Assembly: GCF_900112485.1 (NCBI RefSeq)
Contig: NZ_FOMG01000008.1
Location: 79,072-143,071, forward strand
Length of the DNA: 64,000 nucleotides
Direction of reading: 5' to 3'
From: Clostridium uliginosum
Lineage (GTDB): Bacteria; Bacillota; Clostridia; Clostridiales; Clostridiaceae
The notes under the pieces are model-generated. The model saw nothing but the letters and a program-made list of their open reading frames with translations, did no database searches and was not told the origin of the DNA. The position numbers and the translations under genes are program-made. Shown here piece after piece: positions 49,534-58,329 of this stretch (its first letter is position 1; the number at the start of each line of letters is the position of its first letter).

Positions 49534-50107
49534 GTTAACTTTAATTAGGATATTTTTAGTACCTTTCTTTCTAATGTTTATAACTGTTAAAGGTATACCG
49601 TATGGGAGATCTATAGCTACATTTATTTTTATCGTAGCTTCACTAACAGATAAGCTTGATGGATATATTGCAAGACGTAGAAACCAAGTAACTAATTTTG
49701 GTAAGTTTATGGATCCACTAGCGGATAAATTATTAGTTACAACAGCATTGATATGTTTAGTTGAAATGCATTTAGTACCAAGTTGGGCTGCAGTTATAAT
49801 AATTGCACGTGAATTTGCTGTTTCAGGACTTAGAACAATAGCAGCATCTGAAGGAAGAGTTATTGCAGCAAGTTGGTGGGGCAAAATAAAGACTGTAATA
49901 CAAATAATAGCTATAATTTTATTATTGATGCAAGCAAATATGAGAGATTCAGCTTATTTAAGGAATTTAGTTGTAAATAGTGAGTTTTGGAACAACTTTT
50001 TTCACATAGTGCCAGGAATAATCTTAAAAGCTGCAGTTGTGATTACCATACTCTCAGGATATGAATATTTTAAAAACAATAAAGAAACAATTTCTACAGA
50101 TAAATAA
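49517..50107 (+). CDS. pgsA: CDP-diacylglycerol-glycerol-3-phosphate 3-phosphatidyltransferase
   Basis: PgsA commits CDP-diacylglycerol (from CdsA, encoded upstream in this window) to phosphatidylglycerol. The 196-residue membrane protein matches the CDP-alcohol phosphatidyltransferase motif exactly: D-x2-DG-x2-AR-x8-G-x3-D-x3-D in [13 protein letters not shown]...[12 protein letters not shown] 49517 is 9 nt from TAGGAG, inside the rimO 3' end. Confidence 0.97.
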   Translation: MNLANKLTLIRIFLVPFFLMFITVKGIPYGRSIATFIFIVASLTDKLDGYIARRRNQVTNFGKFMDPLADKLLVTTALICLVEMHLVPSWAAVIIIAREFAVSGLRTIAASEGRVIAASWWGKIKTVIQIIAIILLLMQANMRDSAYLRNLVVNSEFWNNFFHIVPGIILKAAVVITILSGYEYFKNNKETISTDK

Positions 50108-50152
50108 TTTGAGTGTGTTTATAAAACGTAAAATATGGATATAATTAAGATG

Positions 50153-50187
50153 AATTCCTTCTTTAAATTCAAAGAAGGAATTTTTGT
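50153..50187 (+). terminator. Intrinsic terminator after rimO-pgsA
   Basis: AATTCCTTCTTT / AAAGAAGGAATT perfect stem, then TTTTG. Confidence 0.9.
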
Positions 50188-50195
50188 TAAGAGTG

Positions 50196-50224
50196 TTGAC
50201 TAATAAGAATAGTTAAATTATAAT
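50196..50224 (+). promoter_or_regulatory. recA promoter
   Basis: TTGACT (50196-50201), 17 nt, TATAAT (50219-50224): near-consensus sigma-A promoter. Confidence 0.8.
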
Positions 50225-50232
50225 TATATACA

Positions 50233-50244
50233 GAACATAAGTTC
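50233..50244. promoter_or_regulatory. LexA (SOS) box at recA
   Basis: GAACATAAGTTC fits the Gram-positive LexA/DinR core GAAC-N4-GTTC exactly. It lies 9 nt downstream of the -10 box, over the transcription start. recA is therefore probably part of the SOS regulon. Confidence 0.8.
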
Positions 50245-50264
50245 GATGAGAGGATGGTATTATT

Positions 50265-51365
50265 ATGGCTAACATAGATGTTAATAAATTAAAAGCAATT
50301 GAAAGTGCAATGGGACAAATAGAAAAACAATTTGGTAAAGGTTCGGTAATGAAATTAGGCGAACATAGCGTCTTAAATGTTGATGCTATCTCTACTGGAT
50401 GTTTGGATTTAGATATAGCATTAGGAATAGGCGGAGTTCCTAAAGGAAGAATTATTGAAATTTATGGACCAGAAAGTTCGGGTAAAACTACAGTAGCTCT
50501 TCATATAGCAGCGGAGGCTCAAAAAAATGGTGGTGCCGTAGGGTTTATTGATGCAGAACATGCTTTGGATCCATCTTATGCTAGAAACTTAGGTGTGGAT
50601 ACAGAAAATCTTATAGTGTCTCAACCAGATACAGGGGAACAAGGACTAGAGATTGCGGAGGCGTTAGTTCGTTCAGGTGCAATAGATGTAATAATAGTTG
50701 ACTCTGTTGCAGCGTTAGTTCCTAAAGCTGAAATTGAAGGTGAAATGGGAGATTCTCATATTGGACTACAAGCAAGATTGATGTCTCAAGCTTTAAGAAA
50801 ATTAGCAGGTACAATTAGTAAGACAAATTGTATTGCTATATTTATAAATCAATTAAGAGAAAAAGTTGGAGTAATGTTTGGATCACCTGAGACAACAACA
50901 GGAGGTAGAGCGTTAAAATTCTATGCTTCAGTAAGACTTGATGTAAGAAGAATTGATTCTATAAAGCAAGGGGATAGTATTGTTGGTAATAGAACAAGAA
51001 TTAAAGTTACTAAAAACAAAGTAGCACCTCCATTTAAACAAGCTGAATTTGACATTATGTACAATGAAGGTATTTCAAGAGAAGGTAATATTGTAGATGT
51101 TGGAGTTAAGGAAGAAATTGTACAAAAAAGTGGAGCTTGGTTCTCATATGGTGATATAAGATTAGGTCAAGGAAGAGAAAATGCAAAATCATATTTAAAG
51201 GAAAATCCAGATGTTGCAATAGATATAGAAAATCAAATTAGACAAAAACATGAACTTCCATTGATGGAAGTACAAGTTATAAAAGAAGTGTTAGATACAA
51301 AATCAAAAAAAGAAGAAAAGAAAGTTGATTTAAGTAAAGAAGATAAGGCATCTCAAAATAAATAA
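50265..51365 (+). CDS. recA: Recombinase RecA
   Basis: RecA drives strand exchange and LexA self-cleavage. The 366-residue protein has Walker [10 protein letters not shown] (68-76), [10 protein letters not shown], the L1/L2 regions with [18 protein letters not shown] and [11 protein letters not shown], and a charged tail. SD AGAGGATGG. Confidence 0.99.
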   Translation: MANIDVNKLKAIESAMGQIEKQFGKGSVMKLGEHSVLNVDAISTGCLDLDIALGIGGVPKGRIIEIYGPESSGKTTVALHIAAEAQKNGGAVGFIDAEHALDPSYARNLGVDTENLIVSQPDTGEQGLEIAEALVRSGAIDVIIVDSVAALVPKAEIEGEMGDSHIGLQARLMSQALRKLAGTISKTNCIAIFINQLREKVGVMFGSPETTTGGRALKFYASVRLDVRRIDSIKQGDSIVGNRTRIKVTKNKVAPPFKQAEFDIMYNEGISREGNIVDVGVKEEIVQKSGAWFSYGDIRLGQGRENAKSYLKENPDVAIDIENQIRQKHELPLMEVQVIKEVLDTKSKKEEKKVDLSKEDKASQNK

Positions 51366-51410
51366 ATAGTCATTATTCTTATCTTTTTTGTACTATACTG
51401 TGTCAGCAAA

Positions 51411-51503
51411 GGCAGTTAACAACAGTAGTATTAATTGTCTTTACTTCCTTGTCTAGTTCAAAAAATCCTAAGAATATTTAACTAGTTATTTTTTTACAAT
51501 GCC
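51411..51503. mobile_element. Family A remnant, copy R9
   Basis: The right end TTAACTAGTTATTTTTTTACAATGCC, flanked by TAA, matches R5 closely; the left end GGCAGTTAACAACAG is decayed. It lies between recA and its terminator. Confidence 0.45.
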
Positions 51504-51521
51504 TAAACAGAAAAGAAATGT

Positions 51522-51562
51522 GCTGACTCAAGATGTCTAAATATCATTTGAGTCAGCCTTTT
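51522..51562 (+). terminator. Intrinsic terminator after recA
   Basis: GCTGACTCAA / TTTGAGTCAGC with an inner GAT/ATC pair, then CTTTTCT. It is unusually far (160 nt) from recA, because R9 lies in between. Confidence 0.75.
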
Positions 51563-51850
51563 CTAGAATATAGAGAAAAAAATATAGTATTTAAATGACA
51601 TATAATCAAGAAATGATATACTATTTAAAGCTTGAACTTGAGATTAGGAATAGTTAGAATATGAGAGTATGTCCTAGTAAAAATGAGCATAATAACAATA
51701 TCGTAGCAAGCTTGACATAATTTTAATTTTAATATAAAATAAAAAGGAATACTGGTTTATCATATTCCAAATACAGTGAGAATAATATGACACCTACTAC
51801 GCTTTCTTGTTTACTTAAATAGATAGCTTAACAAGCTAGGAGGTGTTTAT
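51563..51850 (+). other. Long A/T-rich region before rny
   Basis: This stretch holds an inverted repeat ATAGTAT...ATACTAT (about 51583-51625), a possible promoter TTGACA (51713) with TATAAA 15 nt on (short spacing), and a hairpin GGAATA/TATTCC (about 51749-51772). An AGCTT-AACA-AGCT hairpin directly precedes the SD AGGAGGTG. No known riboswitch was recognised. Confidence 0.35.
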
Positions 51851-53392
51851 ATGGGAATAGTACCAATAATAATAATAGATATAATTATATTATTAGTATT
51901 AGGAATAGTACTTTATAAAATGATTCAAAACGTATCAAAAAATAAAATTGAATCTCTTGAGAAAGAAGCAGAAATTGTTTTAGATAGAGCTAATAAGGAT
52001 GCTGAGGCTCTTCAAAAAGAGACTATCCTTGAGGCAAAAGAAGAGGTTCATAAATTAAGAAATGATTTTGAAAAGGAATCTCGTGAGAGAAGAAATGAGA
52101 TTCAGAGGCTTGAAAGAAGATTAATACAAAGAGAAGAATCACTTGATAAAAAGAGTGAACTTCTAGAAAAAAAGGATGAAAAAATCAATCAAAGAATGCT
52201 TGATATAGATCAAGTAGAAGCAAAGGTACAGGAGATTTATGCTAAAAGAAGAGAAGAGTTAGAAAGAATTTCATCTCTTTCTAGTGAAGAAGCTCGTAAA
52301 ATTCTTTTAGATGAAATTAAAACAGAGATTACACATGATGCTGCAATAATGATAAAAGATATTGAAAGCAAGGCAAAGGAAGAAGCAGATAAAAAGGCTA
52401 GAGAAATAATTACTACTGCTATTCAAAGATGTGCTGCTGATCATGTGTCTGAAACTACTGTGCATGTTGTTGCGCTACCAAATGATGAAATGAAGGGTAG
52501 AATAATAGGTAGAGAAGGAAGAAACATTAGAACTCTAGAAACATTAACAGGGGTAGATTTAATTATAGATGATACTCCAGAAGCAGTTATTCTTTCTAGC
52601 TTTGATCCGATACGACGCGAAGTTGCAAGAATGGCACTTGAAAAGTTAATAGTGGATGGTAGAATACATCCAGCGAGAATTGAAGAGATGGTTGAGAGAG
52701 CAACTAAAGATGTAGAAAATGATATAAAAGAAGAAGGGGAACAAGCAACCCTAGAAACTGGCGTACATGGATTACATCCAGAACTTGTGAGACTTCTTGG
52801 TAGATTAAAGTATAGAACTAGTTATGGTCAAAATGTTTTAAAGCATTCCATAGAAGTTTCTTACTTAGCTGGTTTAATGGCTTCAGAATTAGGTCTAGAT
52901 GTTACTCTAGCTAAAAGAGCAGGATTACTACATGATATTGGTAAAGCAGTTGACCAAGAGCAAGAAGGACCTCATGCATTAATTGGGGGAGACCTTACTA
53001 AAAGGTATCATGAGCTACCAGTAGTAATCAATGCAGTAGCAGCCCATCATTCGGATGTGGAGATGCAATCTTTAGAAGCAGTATTGGTTCAAGCAGCAGA
53101 TGCTATATCAGCAGCTAGGCCAGGTGCTAGAAGAGAAACATTAGAAGCGTATATTAAGAGATTGGAAAAATTAGAAGAAATCGCAAATTCTTATGAGGGT
53201 GTAGAAAAGTCATATGCCATTCAAGCTGGAAGAGAGATTAGAATTATGGTTAAACCAGATAAAGTTGACGATGCTGGTACTGCTGAATTAGCAAGAAATT
53301 TAGTAAAAAGCGTAGAAGAACAACTTGAATATCCAGGACAAATTAAAATTAATGTTATAAGAGAGACTAGAGCAATAGATTTTGCTAAATAA
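51851..53392 (+). CDS. rny: Ribonuclease Y
   Basis: RNase Y is the main endoribonuclease starting mRNA decay in many Firmicutes. The 513-residue protein has an N-terminal membrane helix (about 2-24), a long coiled coil (30-190), a KH domain ([15 protein letters not shown], about 216), and the HD metal domain with LLHDIGKA (about 360). SD AGGAGGTG, 7 nt spacing. Confidence 0.97.
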   Translation: MGIVPIIIIDIIILLVLGIVLYKMIQNVSKNKIESLEKEAEIVLDRANKDAEALQKETILEAKEEVHKLRNDFEKESRERRNEIQRLERRLIQREESLDKKSELLEKKDEKINQRMLDIDQVEAKVQEIYAKRREELERISSLSSEEARKILLDEIKTEITHDAAIMIKDIESKAKEEADKKAREIITTAIQRCAADHVSETTVHVVALPNDEMKGRIIGREGRNIRTLETLTGVDLIIDDTPEAVILSSFDPIRREVARMALEKLIVDGRIHPARIEEMVERATKDVENDIKEEGEQATLETGVHGLHPELVRLLGRLKYRTSYGQNVLKHSIEVSYLAGLMASELGLDVTLAKRAGLLHDIGKAVDQEQEGPHALIGGDLTKRYHELPVVINAVAAHHSDVEMQSLEAVLVQAADAISAARPGARRETLEAYIKRLEKLEEIANSYEGVEKSYAIQAGREIRIMVKPDKVDDAGTAELARNLVKSVEEQLEYPGQIKINVIRETRAIDFAK

Positions 53393-53393
53393 A

Positions 53394-53444
53394 AAAAATA
53401 GAATACATTTTGTTAAATAACAAGATGTATTCTATTTTTTTTAT
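53394..53444 (+). terminator. Intrinsic terminator after rny
   Basis: AAAATAGAATACAT / ATGTATTCTATTTT with an inner TTGTT/AACAA pair and a T-run. Confidence 0.9.
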
Positions 53445-53472
53445 TTTATTTTAAATATAATTATAAAAAATA

Positions 53473-53501
53473 AGAGGAATTTAAAACCTTTTATAGAATA
53501 T
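53473..53501 (+). promoter_or_regulatory. Sigma-H-type promoter of spoVS
   Basis: AGAGGAATT (-35, 53473-53481), 11 nt, ATAGAATAT (-10, from 53493) fits the Bacillus sigma-H consensus RnAGGAwww-N11/12-RnnGAATww at every defined position. spoVS is sigma-H dependent in Bacillus subtilis. Confidence 0.7.
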
Positions 53502-53549
53502 ATATTAGTGTAAACGATTTGTATAATCATTCTAGGAGGAATAATAAAA

Positions 53550-53810
53550 ATGGAAGTATTAAGAGTATCAACAAAATCAAATCCTAACTCTGTAGCAGGT
53601 GCATTAGCAGCAATAATAAAGGAAAAAAATATTGCGGAAATCCAAGCAGTTGGAGCAGGAGCAATAAATCAAGCAGTTAAAGCAATTGCAATTGCAAGAG
53701 GCTTTGTAGCACCAAGTGGAAAGGATATCATTTGTATACCGGCTTTTACAGACATATTGATAGATGGAGAAGAAAGAACTGCTATAAAATTAATAGTACA
53801 ACCTAGATAA
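53550..53810 (+). CDS. spoVS: Stage V sporulation protein S
   Basis: The 86-residue protein is highly conserved in spore formers (MEVLRVSTKSNPNSVAGALAAIIKE, AVGAGAINQAVKAIAIARGFVAPSG). It has an Alba-like fold; in Bacillus it affects septation and coat assembly. SD AGGAGGAATA. It lies behind rny, the same neighbour as in Bacillus. Confidence 0.97.
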   Translation: MEVLRVSTKSNPNSVAGALAAIIKEKNIAEIQAVGAGAINQAVKAIAIARGFVAPSGKDIICIPAFTDILIDGEERTAIKLIVQPR

Positions 53811-53931
53811 TTTGATAATATACCTAGATTAAGCATATTAACTATTTTTAAGTTGAAATTAATTATAAAACAGTATATAATTAAATAGTTGAATGCTATA
53901 TTTATTAATTTTTTGTAAAGAGGTGGATATA

Positions 53932-54192
53932 ATGGTAGCAAAAGAAGTTTTGGTAAAAAATGGTTCAGGTCTTCACGCTAGACCAGCAACATTATTAGTT
54001 AAAAAGGCTTCATCTTTTAAGTCAGACGTTAGCATAGAATATAATGGTAAAAAAGCAAACGTAAAAAGCTTAATTGGAGTTTTATCTTTAGCTGTAACTA
54101 AAGATGCATTAATTAAAGTAACAGCTTCAGGAGACGATGAAGCTTTAGCAGTTGAAGAAATTGCTAAATTAGTTGAAACTTTAGAAGATTAG
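53932..54192 (+). CDS. ptsH: Phosphocarrier protein HPr
   Basis: HPr passes phosphate from enzyme I to sugar-specific EII proteins and controls catabolite repression when phosphorylated on Ser46. The 86 residues contain GLHARPA with H15 and KSLIGVLSL with S46, so it is true HPr and not Crh (which lacks His15). ATG 53932 follows AGAGGTGGAT; the longer in-frame start has no SD. Enzyme I is not encoded nearby. Confidence 0.93.
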   Translation: MVAKEVLVKNGSGLHARPATLLVKKASSFKSDVSIEYNGKKANVKSLIGVLSLAVTKDALIKVTASGDDEALAVEEIAKLVETLED

Positions 54193-54197
54193 TTATG

Positions 54198-54232
54198 AAA
54201 AAGCTCCATATTATGTATGGAGCTTTTTTCTT
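54198..54232 (+). terminator. Intrinsic terminator after ptsH
   Basis: AAAAAGCTCCATA / TATGGAGCTTTTTT hairpin and T-run. Confidence 0.92.
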
Positions 54233-54235
54233 TTA

Positions 54236-54478
54236 GGGACATGAAATAAAATAATAGACTAAAGATGTGTCGTGTATTTTGTCTTAAGACTAGGTGCCCC
54301 TTGAGGGTATAAGTTCAACTAAATTCATCTTGAGTGTAAAATTTCACCTGAAAAGTTTCATTTTATGCAAGGGCAAGGAGGTAAGTTCAGTTAATAGCGA
54401 GCTATTAGCTAAATTTGCCGACCCAGTAGGACACAAAATAGGCAAACATACGGGTCTATTATTTTTTTTGAATGTACC
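54236..54478. mobile_element. Family A repeat, long copy R10
   Basis: 243 bp between TTA direct repeats (54233-54235, 54479-54481), ends GGGACATGAAATAAAATAAT and the complement of ATTATTTTTTTTGAATGTACC. The core (GACTAGGTGCCCCTTGAGGG, AAGTTCAACTAAATTCATC, GCAAGGGCAAGGAGG) is almost identical to R12, 2.3 kb downstream in the same orientation. A reading frame across it (54294-54527) is not a credible gene. Confidence 0.8.
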
Positions 54479-54488
54479 TTATGTAAAT

Positions 54489-54517
54489 AACACCCACCAG
54501 TTAATCTGGTGGGTGTT
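54489..54517. terminator. Perfect hairpin between R10 and the DUF378 gene
   Basis: AACACCCACCAG, loop TTAAT, CTGGTGGGTGTT: 12 perfect pairs. No clear T-run follows on either strand, so the terminator role (for the minus-strand DUF378 gene or for ptsH read-through) is uncertain. Confidence 0.5.
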
Positions 54518-54569
54518 TAAGAATTAGTTTTATTTTATAATTATGATTTATAATATCATTACTATGTAA

Positions 54570-54791
54570 CTAGTAATTTTTACTATTTACTATATTACAC
54601 CTAAACATTAAAGAAATTAAATTTAAAGATGCTAGAAAAATAACTACATAAATAATTCTTTGAACTAAAGGGTAACCTAGAGAAATAATATTTACTAAAT
54701 TAAAATTTAGTAAACCAATTAGTCCCCAATTAAACGCTCCTATCAATACTAGAATAAACGAAGTTTTATCAAAGATGTTTAATTTACACAC
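54570..54791 (-). CDS. DUF378 family small membrane protein
   Basis: The 73-residue protein has two hydrophobic helices with the DUF378 pattern FILVLIGAFNWGLIGLLNFNLV and QRIIYVVIFLASLNLISLM. Function unknown. The start is taken as GTG 54791, 8 nt behind AGGAG on the minus strand; an in-frame GTG at 54800 overlaps that SD. Confidence 0.8.
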   Translation of the reverse strand: MCKLNIFDKTSFILVLIGAFNWGLIGLLNFNLVNIISLGYPLVQRIIYVVIFLASLNLISLMFRCNIVNSKNY

Positions 54792-54879
54792 TATACTCAC
54801 TCCTAACTTAAAAATTTTTTATATTTATATATATGATTAAAATCTTTAAATAATAACATAAGTAATTTGAAAAAATCGC

Positions 54880-55015
54880 AGTTAAATATGCAATGTATAT
54901 TTTGTGAAAGATTAGAATAAGAAGTTCACTAATAGTAGATGCTATCAGTGAACTTTGTCGACAAAATATTGCGAAAAATAGACTAGCATATTGACTAATT
55001 ATTTTTTTAGATGCC
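54880..55015. mobile_element. Family A repeat, copy R11 with decayed left end
   Basis: The right end GACTAATTATTTTTTTAGATGCC plus TTA and the preceding AAAAATAGACTAGC match R1. Inside is a hairpin AAGTTCACT/AGTGAACTT (about 54921-54955). The left end is unrecognisable. It lies upstream of purB. Confidence 0.5.
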
Positions 55016-55060
55016 TTAAAGTAAAAATTTCAACAAAACACTATTAAAATTAAGAAAATA

Positions 55061-55069
55061 TGTTATAAT
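55061..55069 (+). promoter_or_regulatory. purB extended -10 promoter
   Basis: TGTTATAAT, an extended -10 element, 50 nt before the purB ATG. No good -35 is visible at 17 nt. No purine riboswitch was seen upstream. Confidence 0.45.
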
Positions 55070-55118
55070 ACGAATGTTGAAATAAAAACTATAAAATATA
55101 TTCGTGTGGAGGTTTTTT

Positions 55119-56549
55119 ATGAGAAATTTATATAGCACACCATTAAATTCAAGATATGCATCTAAGGAAATGAGTTTTATTTTTTCAGATGACATGAAAT
55201 TTACAACTTGGAGAAAATTATGGGTAGCTCTTGCTGAATGTGAAAAGGAATTAGGTTTAAATATTACTGATGAGCAAATAAAAGAGTTAAAAGCACATAT
55301 TAATGATATAAATTATGAAGAAGCAGCAAAGAAAGAAAAAGAAGTAAGACATGATGTAATGAGTCATATATATGCATATGGCCTTTTATGTCCATCTGCT
55401 AAAGGAATAATACATCTTGGAGCTACTTCATGCTATGTTGGAGATAATACCGATGTAATAATAATGAGAGATGCATTATTATTAATAAAAAACAAAATAG
55501 TTACAGTTTTAAACCATTTAAAGAATTTTGCTATTGAATATAAGGATTTGCCAACGCTAGGTTTTACACACTATCAACCAGCTCAATTAACTACAGTTGG
55601 TAAGAGGGCTAGTCTTTGGATGCAGGATTTAGTTATGGATATAGAAAACATAGATTTTCTATTATCAACATTAAAACTCAGAGGCGTAAAGGGGACTACA
55701 GGTACGCAAGCAAGTTTTATGGAACTTTTTGACGGTGATGAAAATAAAGTTAAGACATTAGATAATAGGGTAGCTGAAAAGATGGGATTTGATAAGAGCT
55801 TTGGAGTTACAGGACAAACTTATCCTAGAAAGCTTGATTCAATAGTTCTAAATACTTTATCAGAAATAGCACAAAGCGCGTATAAGTTTAGTAATGACTT
55901 AAGATTGCTACAAAGTATGAAAGAAATGGAAGAACCATTTGAAAAAAATCAAATTGGATCATCCGCAATGGCATATAAGAGAAACCCTATGAGAAGTGAA
56001 AGAATAAGTGCATTAGCCAGATATGTAATAGTAGATGCATTGAATCCAGCTATAACAGCGGGAACTCAATGGTTTGAAAGAACATTAGATGATTCAGCAA
56101 ACAAAAGATTATCAGTAGCGGAAGGATTCTTAGCATTAGATGGAGTATTAAATCTTTACATAAACATAGCCGAAAACATGGTAGTATATGATAAAGTAAT
56201 AGCATCACATGTATTAAGGGAATTACCATTTATGGCTACTGAAAACATAATGATGGAAGCAGTAAAAAGAGGAAAAGATAGACAAGAATTACATGAAAAA
56301 ATAAGAGTTCATTCAATGGCTGCAGCTCAAAGAATTAAAGGTGAAGGACTAGATAATGATTTAATTCAAAGAATTATAAATGATGATTCTTTTGGTCTTA
56401 CAAAAGAAGAGATAATAGAAATTATAGATCCTAAAAAATTTGTTGGTAGAGCTCCAAGTCAAGTAATAGAATTTATTAATGAATATGTAGATCCAATTAT
56501 AAAAGATAATGAAGAAGCATTAAAAATTAAGAGTGAAATAACAGTTTAG
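55119..56549 (+). CDS. purB: Adenylosuccinate lyase
   Basis: PurB acts twice in purine synthesis (SAICAR and adenylosuccinate cleavage). The 476-residue protein shows the fumarase/ASL superfamily motifs: HLGATSCYVGDNTD, TLGFTHYQPAQLTTVGKR and the signature loop GSSAMAYKRNPMRSERI (about 280). It stands alone, away from other pur genes. ATG 55119 is 6 nt from TGGAGG. The TAG stop is formed at the junction with R12; the empty site would read TAA. Confidence 0.96.
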   Translation: MRNLYSTPLNSRYASKEMSFIFSDDMKFTTWRKLWVALAECEKELGLNITDEQIKELKAHINDINYEEAAKKEKEVRHDVMSHIYAYGLLCPSAKGIIHLGATSCYVGDNTDVIIMRDALLLIKNKIVTVLNHLKNFAIEYKDLPTLGFTHYQPAQLTTVGKRASLWMQDLVMDIENIDFLLSTLKLRGVKGTTGTQASFMELFDGDENKVKTLDNRVAEKMGFDKSFGVTGQTYPRKLDSIVLNTLSEIAQSAYKFSNDLRLLQSMKEMEEPFEKNQIGSSAMAYKRNPMRSERISALARYVIVDALNPAITAGTQWFERTLDDSANKRLSVAEGFLALDGVLNLYINIAENMVVYDKVIASHVLRELPFMATENIMMEAVKRGKDRQELHEKIRVHSMAAAQRIKGEGLDNDLIQRIINDDSFGLTKEEIIEIIDPKKFVGRAPSQVIEFINEYVDPIIKDNEEALKIKSEITV

Positions 56550-56779
56550 GCACATGAAAGAAAATAATAGACCAAAGATGCGTTATATATTTTGTCTTAA
56601 GACTAGGTGCCCCTTGAGGGTATAAGTTCAACTAAATTCATCTGGAGTGTAAAAACTTCACCTGAAAAGTTTCACTTTATGCAAGGGCAAGGAGGCAAGT
56701 TTAGTTATTAGCTAGATTTGTCGATGCAGTATGATGCAAAATAAACACTCATACTGGTCTATTATTTTTTGAATGTCCC
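56549..56779. mobile_element. Family A repeat, long copy R12, inserted at the purB stop codon
   Basis: 231 bp between TTA direct repeats (56546-56548, 56780-56782), ends GGCACATGAAAGAAAATAAT and the complement of ATTATTTTTTGAATGTCCC. The core shares long near-identical runs with R10. Without it the purB end would read GTT-TAA. Confidence 0.82.
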
Positions 56780-56802
56780 TTAATAATAACTGTTTTGTAT
56801 TT

Positions 56803-56838
56803 AATGACATCTTAACTTTAAAAGAGTTAAGATGTCAT
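56803..56838. terminator. Perfect hairpin between purB/R12 and the amidase gene
   Basis: AATGACATCTTAACT pairs perfectly with AGTTAAGATGTCATT over 15 bp between convergent genes. T-runs are weak (ATTATTAT on +, AAATAC on -). Probably a bidirectional terminator. Confidence 0.65.
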
Positions 56839-56875
56839 TATTATATAATGAATATTAAAAAAGATTCTGCTTTAA

Positions 56876-57859
56876 TTATAATATTTCGATGTTTCTAAGT
56901 TTGGGATACAAAATTGGATATATTAAACTTAGTGGATAATTTAATTTATTATAGCTATGACAACAATATAAGTAGTCTCCATCTGGAAGGGGATAAGTTA
57001 TTACTCCCGAGTGAAAGAATGTACCAATTTTAGGAGTATAAAATTGAATTATAGATCCTTTGGTCATAGGTTCTGTAATATTAACTTCAAAAGCTATTTT
57101 ATTATATATAAGGTATGAATATAGTTCTTCAACCCTAACCCAAGCATTGCTATAAGGATTCCAGCTACTTGAGGTATTAATTCCTCCAAAATGTATGATC
57201 TGAGAAACAAAGTTGGTGCAATCTCCACCAGAACCTTCAAATGATTTATATTCATCATTAGGTATTAACGCATATTTTTCTGCATAGCTACAAGCTTTTA
57301 ATGCATCATAATTATTTTTTTTGCTTTTTGAATAAGGGCTTCTGTAAAAATTAGTGCTTTCTAAAAACTTGTTGTAGAATCTATCTAATACTTTAAGCTT
57401 AGAACTCCATATACTTGTTTTATCTAAATATATTAAATTTTTTATTTGAATTAAGTCTTTTTTTAAGATATTATCATATAAAAGAGGATCTTCCTCTTTA
57501 TTGGTGAGAAAAATTATTTTAAATTTACTATTGGATTTTTCAAGTATAATAATGTATTCATCAATAAAGCAGGATATTACACCTTTAGGAGAGTTATTTA
57601 AAATAAAAGATTCTTTGTAATTAAATTTTATTTTAATTAAATCAAATGATTTCTCTAATATTTTATAATTAAATTTAGATTCAACTTTAGTAATAGGGGA
57701 ATTTAATTTTTTTCTCCAAATATGATTAAAAGATTTTTTTAAATATAAATCTTCAAAAATAGAATCAGCTATATTTATTTTTTTTTTGTTAATTGAGTTG
57801 AGTTTATCATATGGAATAGAAAGTAGTTTATAAAAATTATATAAATCTATTAATAACAA
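56876..57859 (-). CDS. Putative amidase-domain protein (Amidase_6-like)
   Basis: The 327-residue protein has a poorly conserved N-terminal part (about 1-180) and a C-terminal domain resembling the putative amidase family PF12671: YDALKACSYAEKYAL, GSGGDCTNFVSQIIHFGG with presumed catalytic C214, SSWNPYSNAWVRVEELYSYL, and FFHSGVITY with H283, an NlpC/P60-like Cys-His pair. The role is not known; cell-wall or peptide hydrolysis is a guess. No signal peptide is evident. TTG start behind AGGTGATAATAT. It is transcribed away from the next gene. Confidence 0.75.
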   Translation of the reverse strand: MLLIDLYNFYKLLSIPYDKLNSINKKKINIADSIFEDLYLKKSFNHIWRKKLNSPITKVESKFNYKILEKSFDLIKIKFNYKESFILNNSPKGVISCFIDEYIIILEKSNSKFKIIFLTNKEEDPLLYDNILKKDLIQIKNLIYLDKTSIWSSKLKVLDRFYNKFLESTNFYRSPYSKSKKNNYDALKACSYAEKYALIPNDEYKSFEGSGGDCTNFVSQIIHFGGINTSSSWNPYSNAWVRVEELYSYLIYNKIAFEVNITEPMTKGSIIQFYTPKIGTFFHSGVITYPLPDGDYLYCCHSYNKLNYPLSLIYPILYPKLRNIEIL

Positions 57860-58329
57860 ATATTATCACCTACCAAATAAAAATTATTATTTATAATATG
57901 TATATGAATTAAATAATAATATATTGACCAAAATGATAAACGTGTATAATTTTATATATTATGATATAATTGCAAAGAAATTATAATTTATTTGAATAAG
58001 TTAAAACTTGATTAGTTTTTTGATTTATTATAATAAATTATGTTATAATAAAAAGTCACTATATGCTATATTGATAATATATTATTTTTAAATTTTAAGA
58101 TATATATGTTCCAATTAACAATGCAGGATAAATTCACTTAGGAATTTTTTAATAGTTCAGTAATTCAAATGTATAAACTTAATTAGAACTTATATATATG
58201 TTGTATTAATAAAGTTATATTTTAAATTATAGTAACTTTAATTATCATTATTTTTAATGAACAGACTTTATTACAATATATATATAATTAAATTTATGAG
58301 AGATTTTTTAAAAAGGAGTTATAAGAAGA
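57860..58329. other. A/T-rich divergent intergenic region
   Basis: This 470-nt stretch between two divergent genes is almost only A and T. A possible + strand promoter is ATTGAC (57923), 16 nt, TATAAT (about 57945). I see no repeat of family A or B, no riboswitch and no credible reading frame in it. Confidence 0.4.

Noticed and set aside
54294..54527. Open frame of 77 codons across repeat R10
   Set aside because: It lies in the palindromic repeat, has no good SD, runs into the hairpin behind the repeat and is not kept in the near-identical copy R12.
54956..54968. TTTGTCGACAAAA resembling a Spo0A box
   Set aside because: It deviates from TGTCGAA and lies inside repeat R11; similar strings occur in R10 and R12, so it is part of the repeat.
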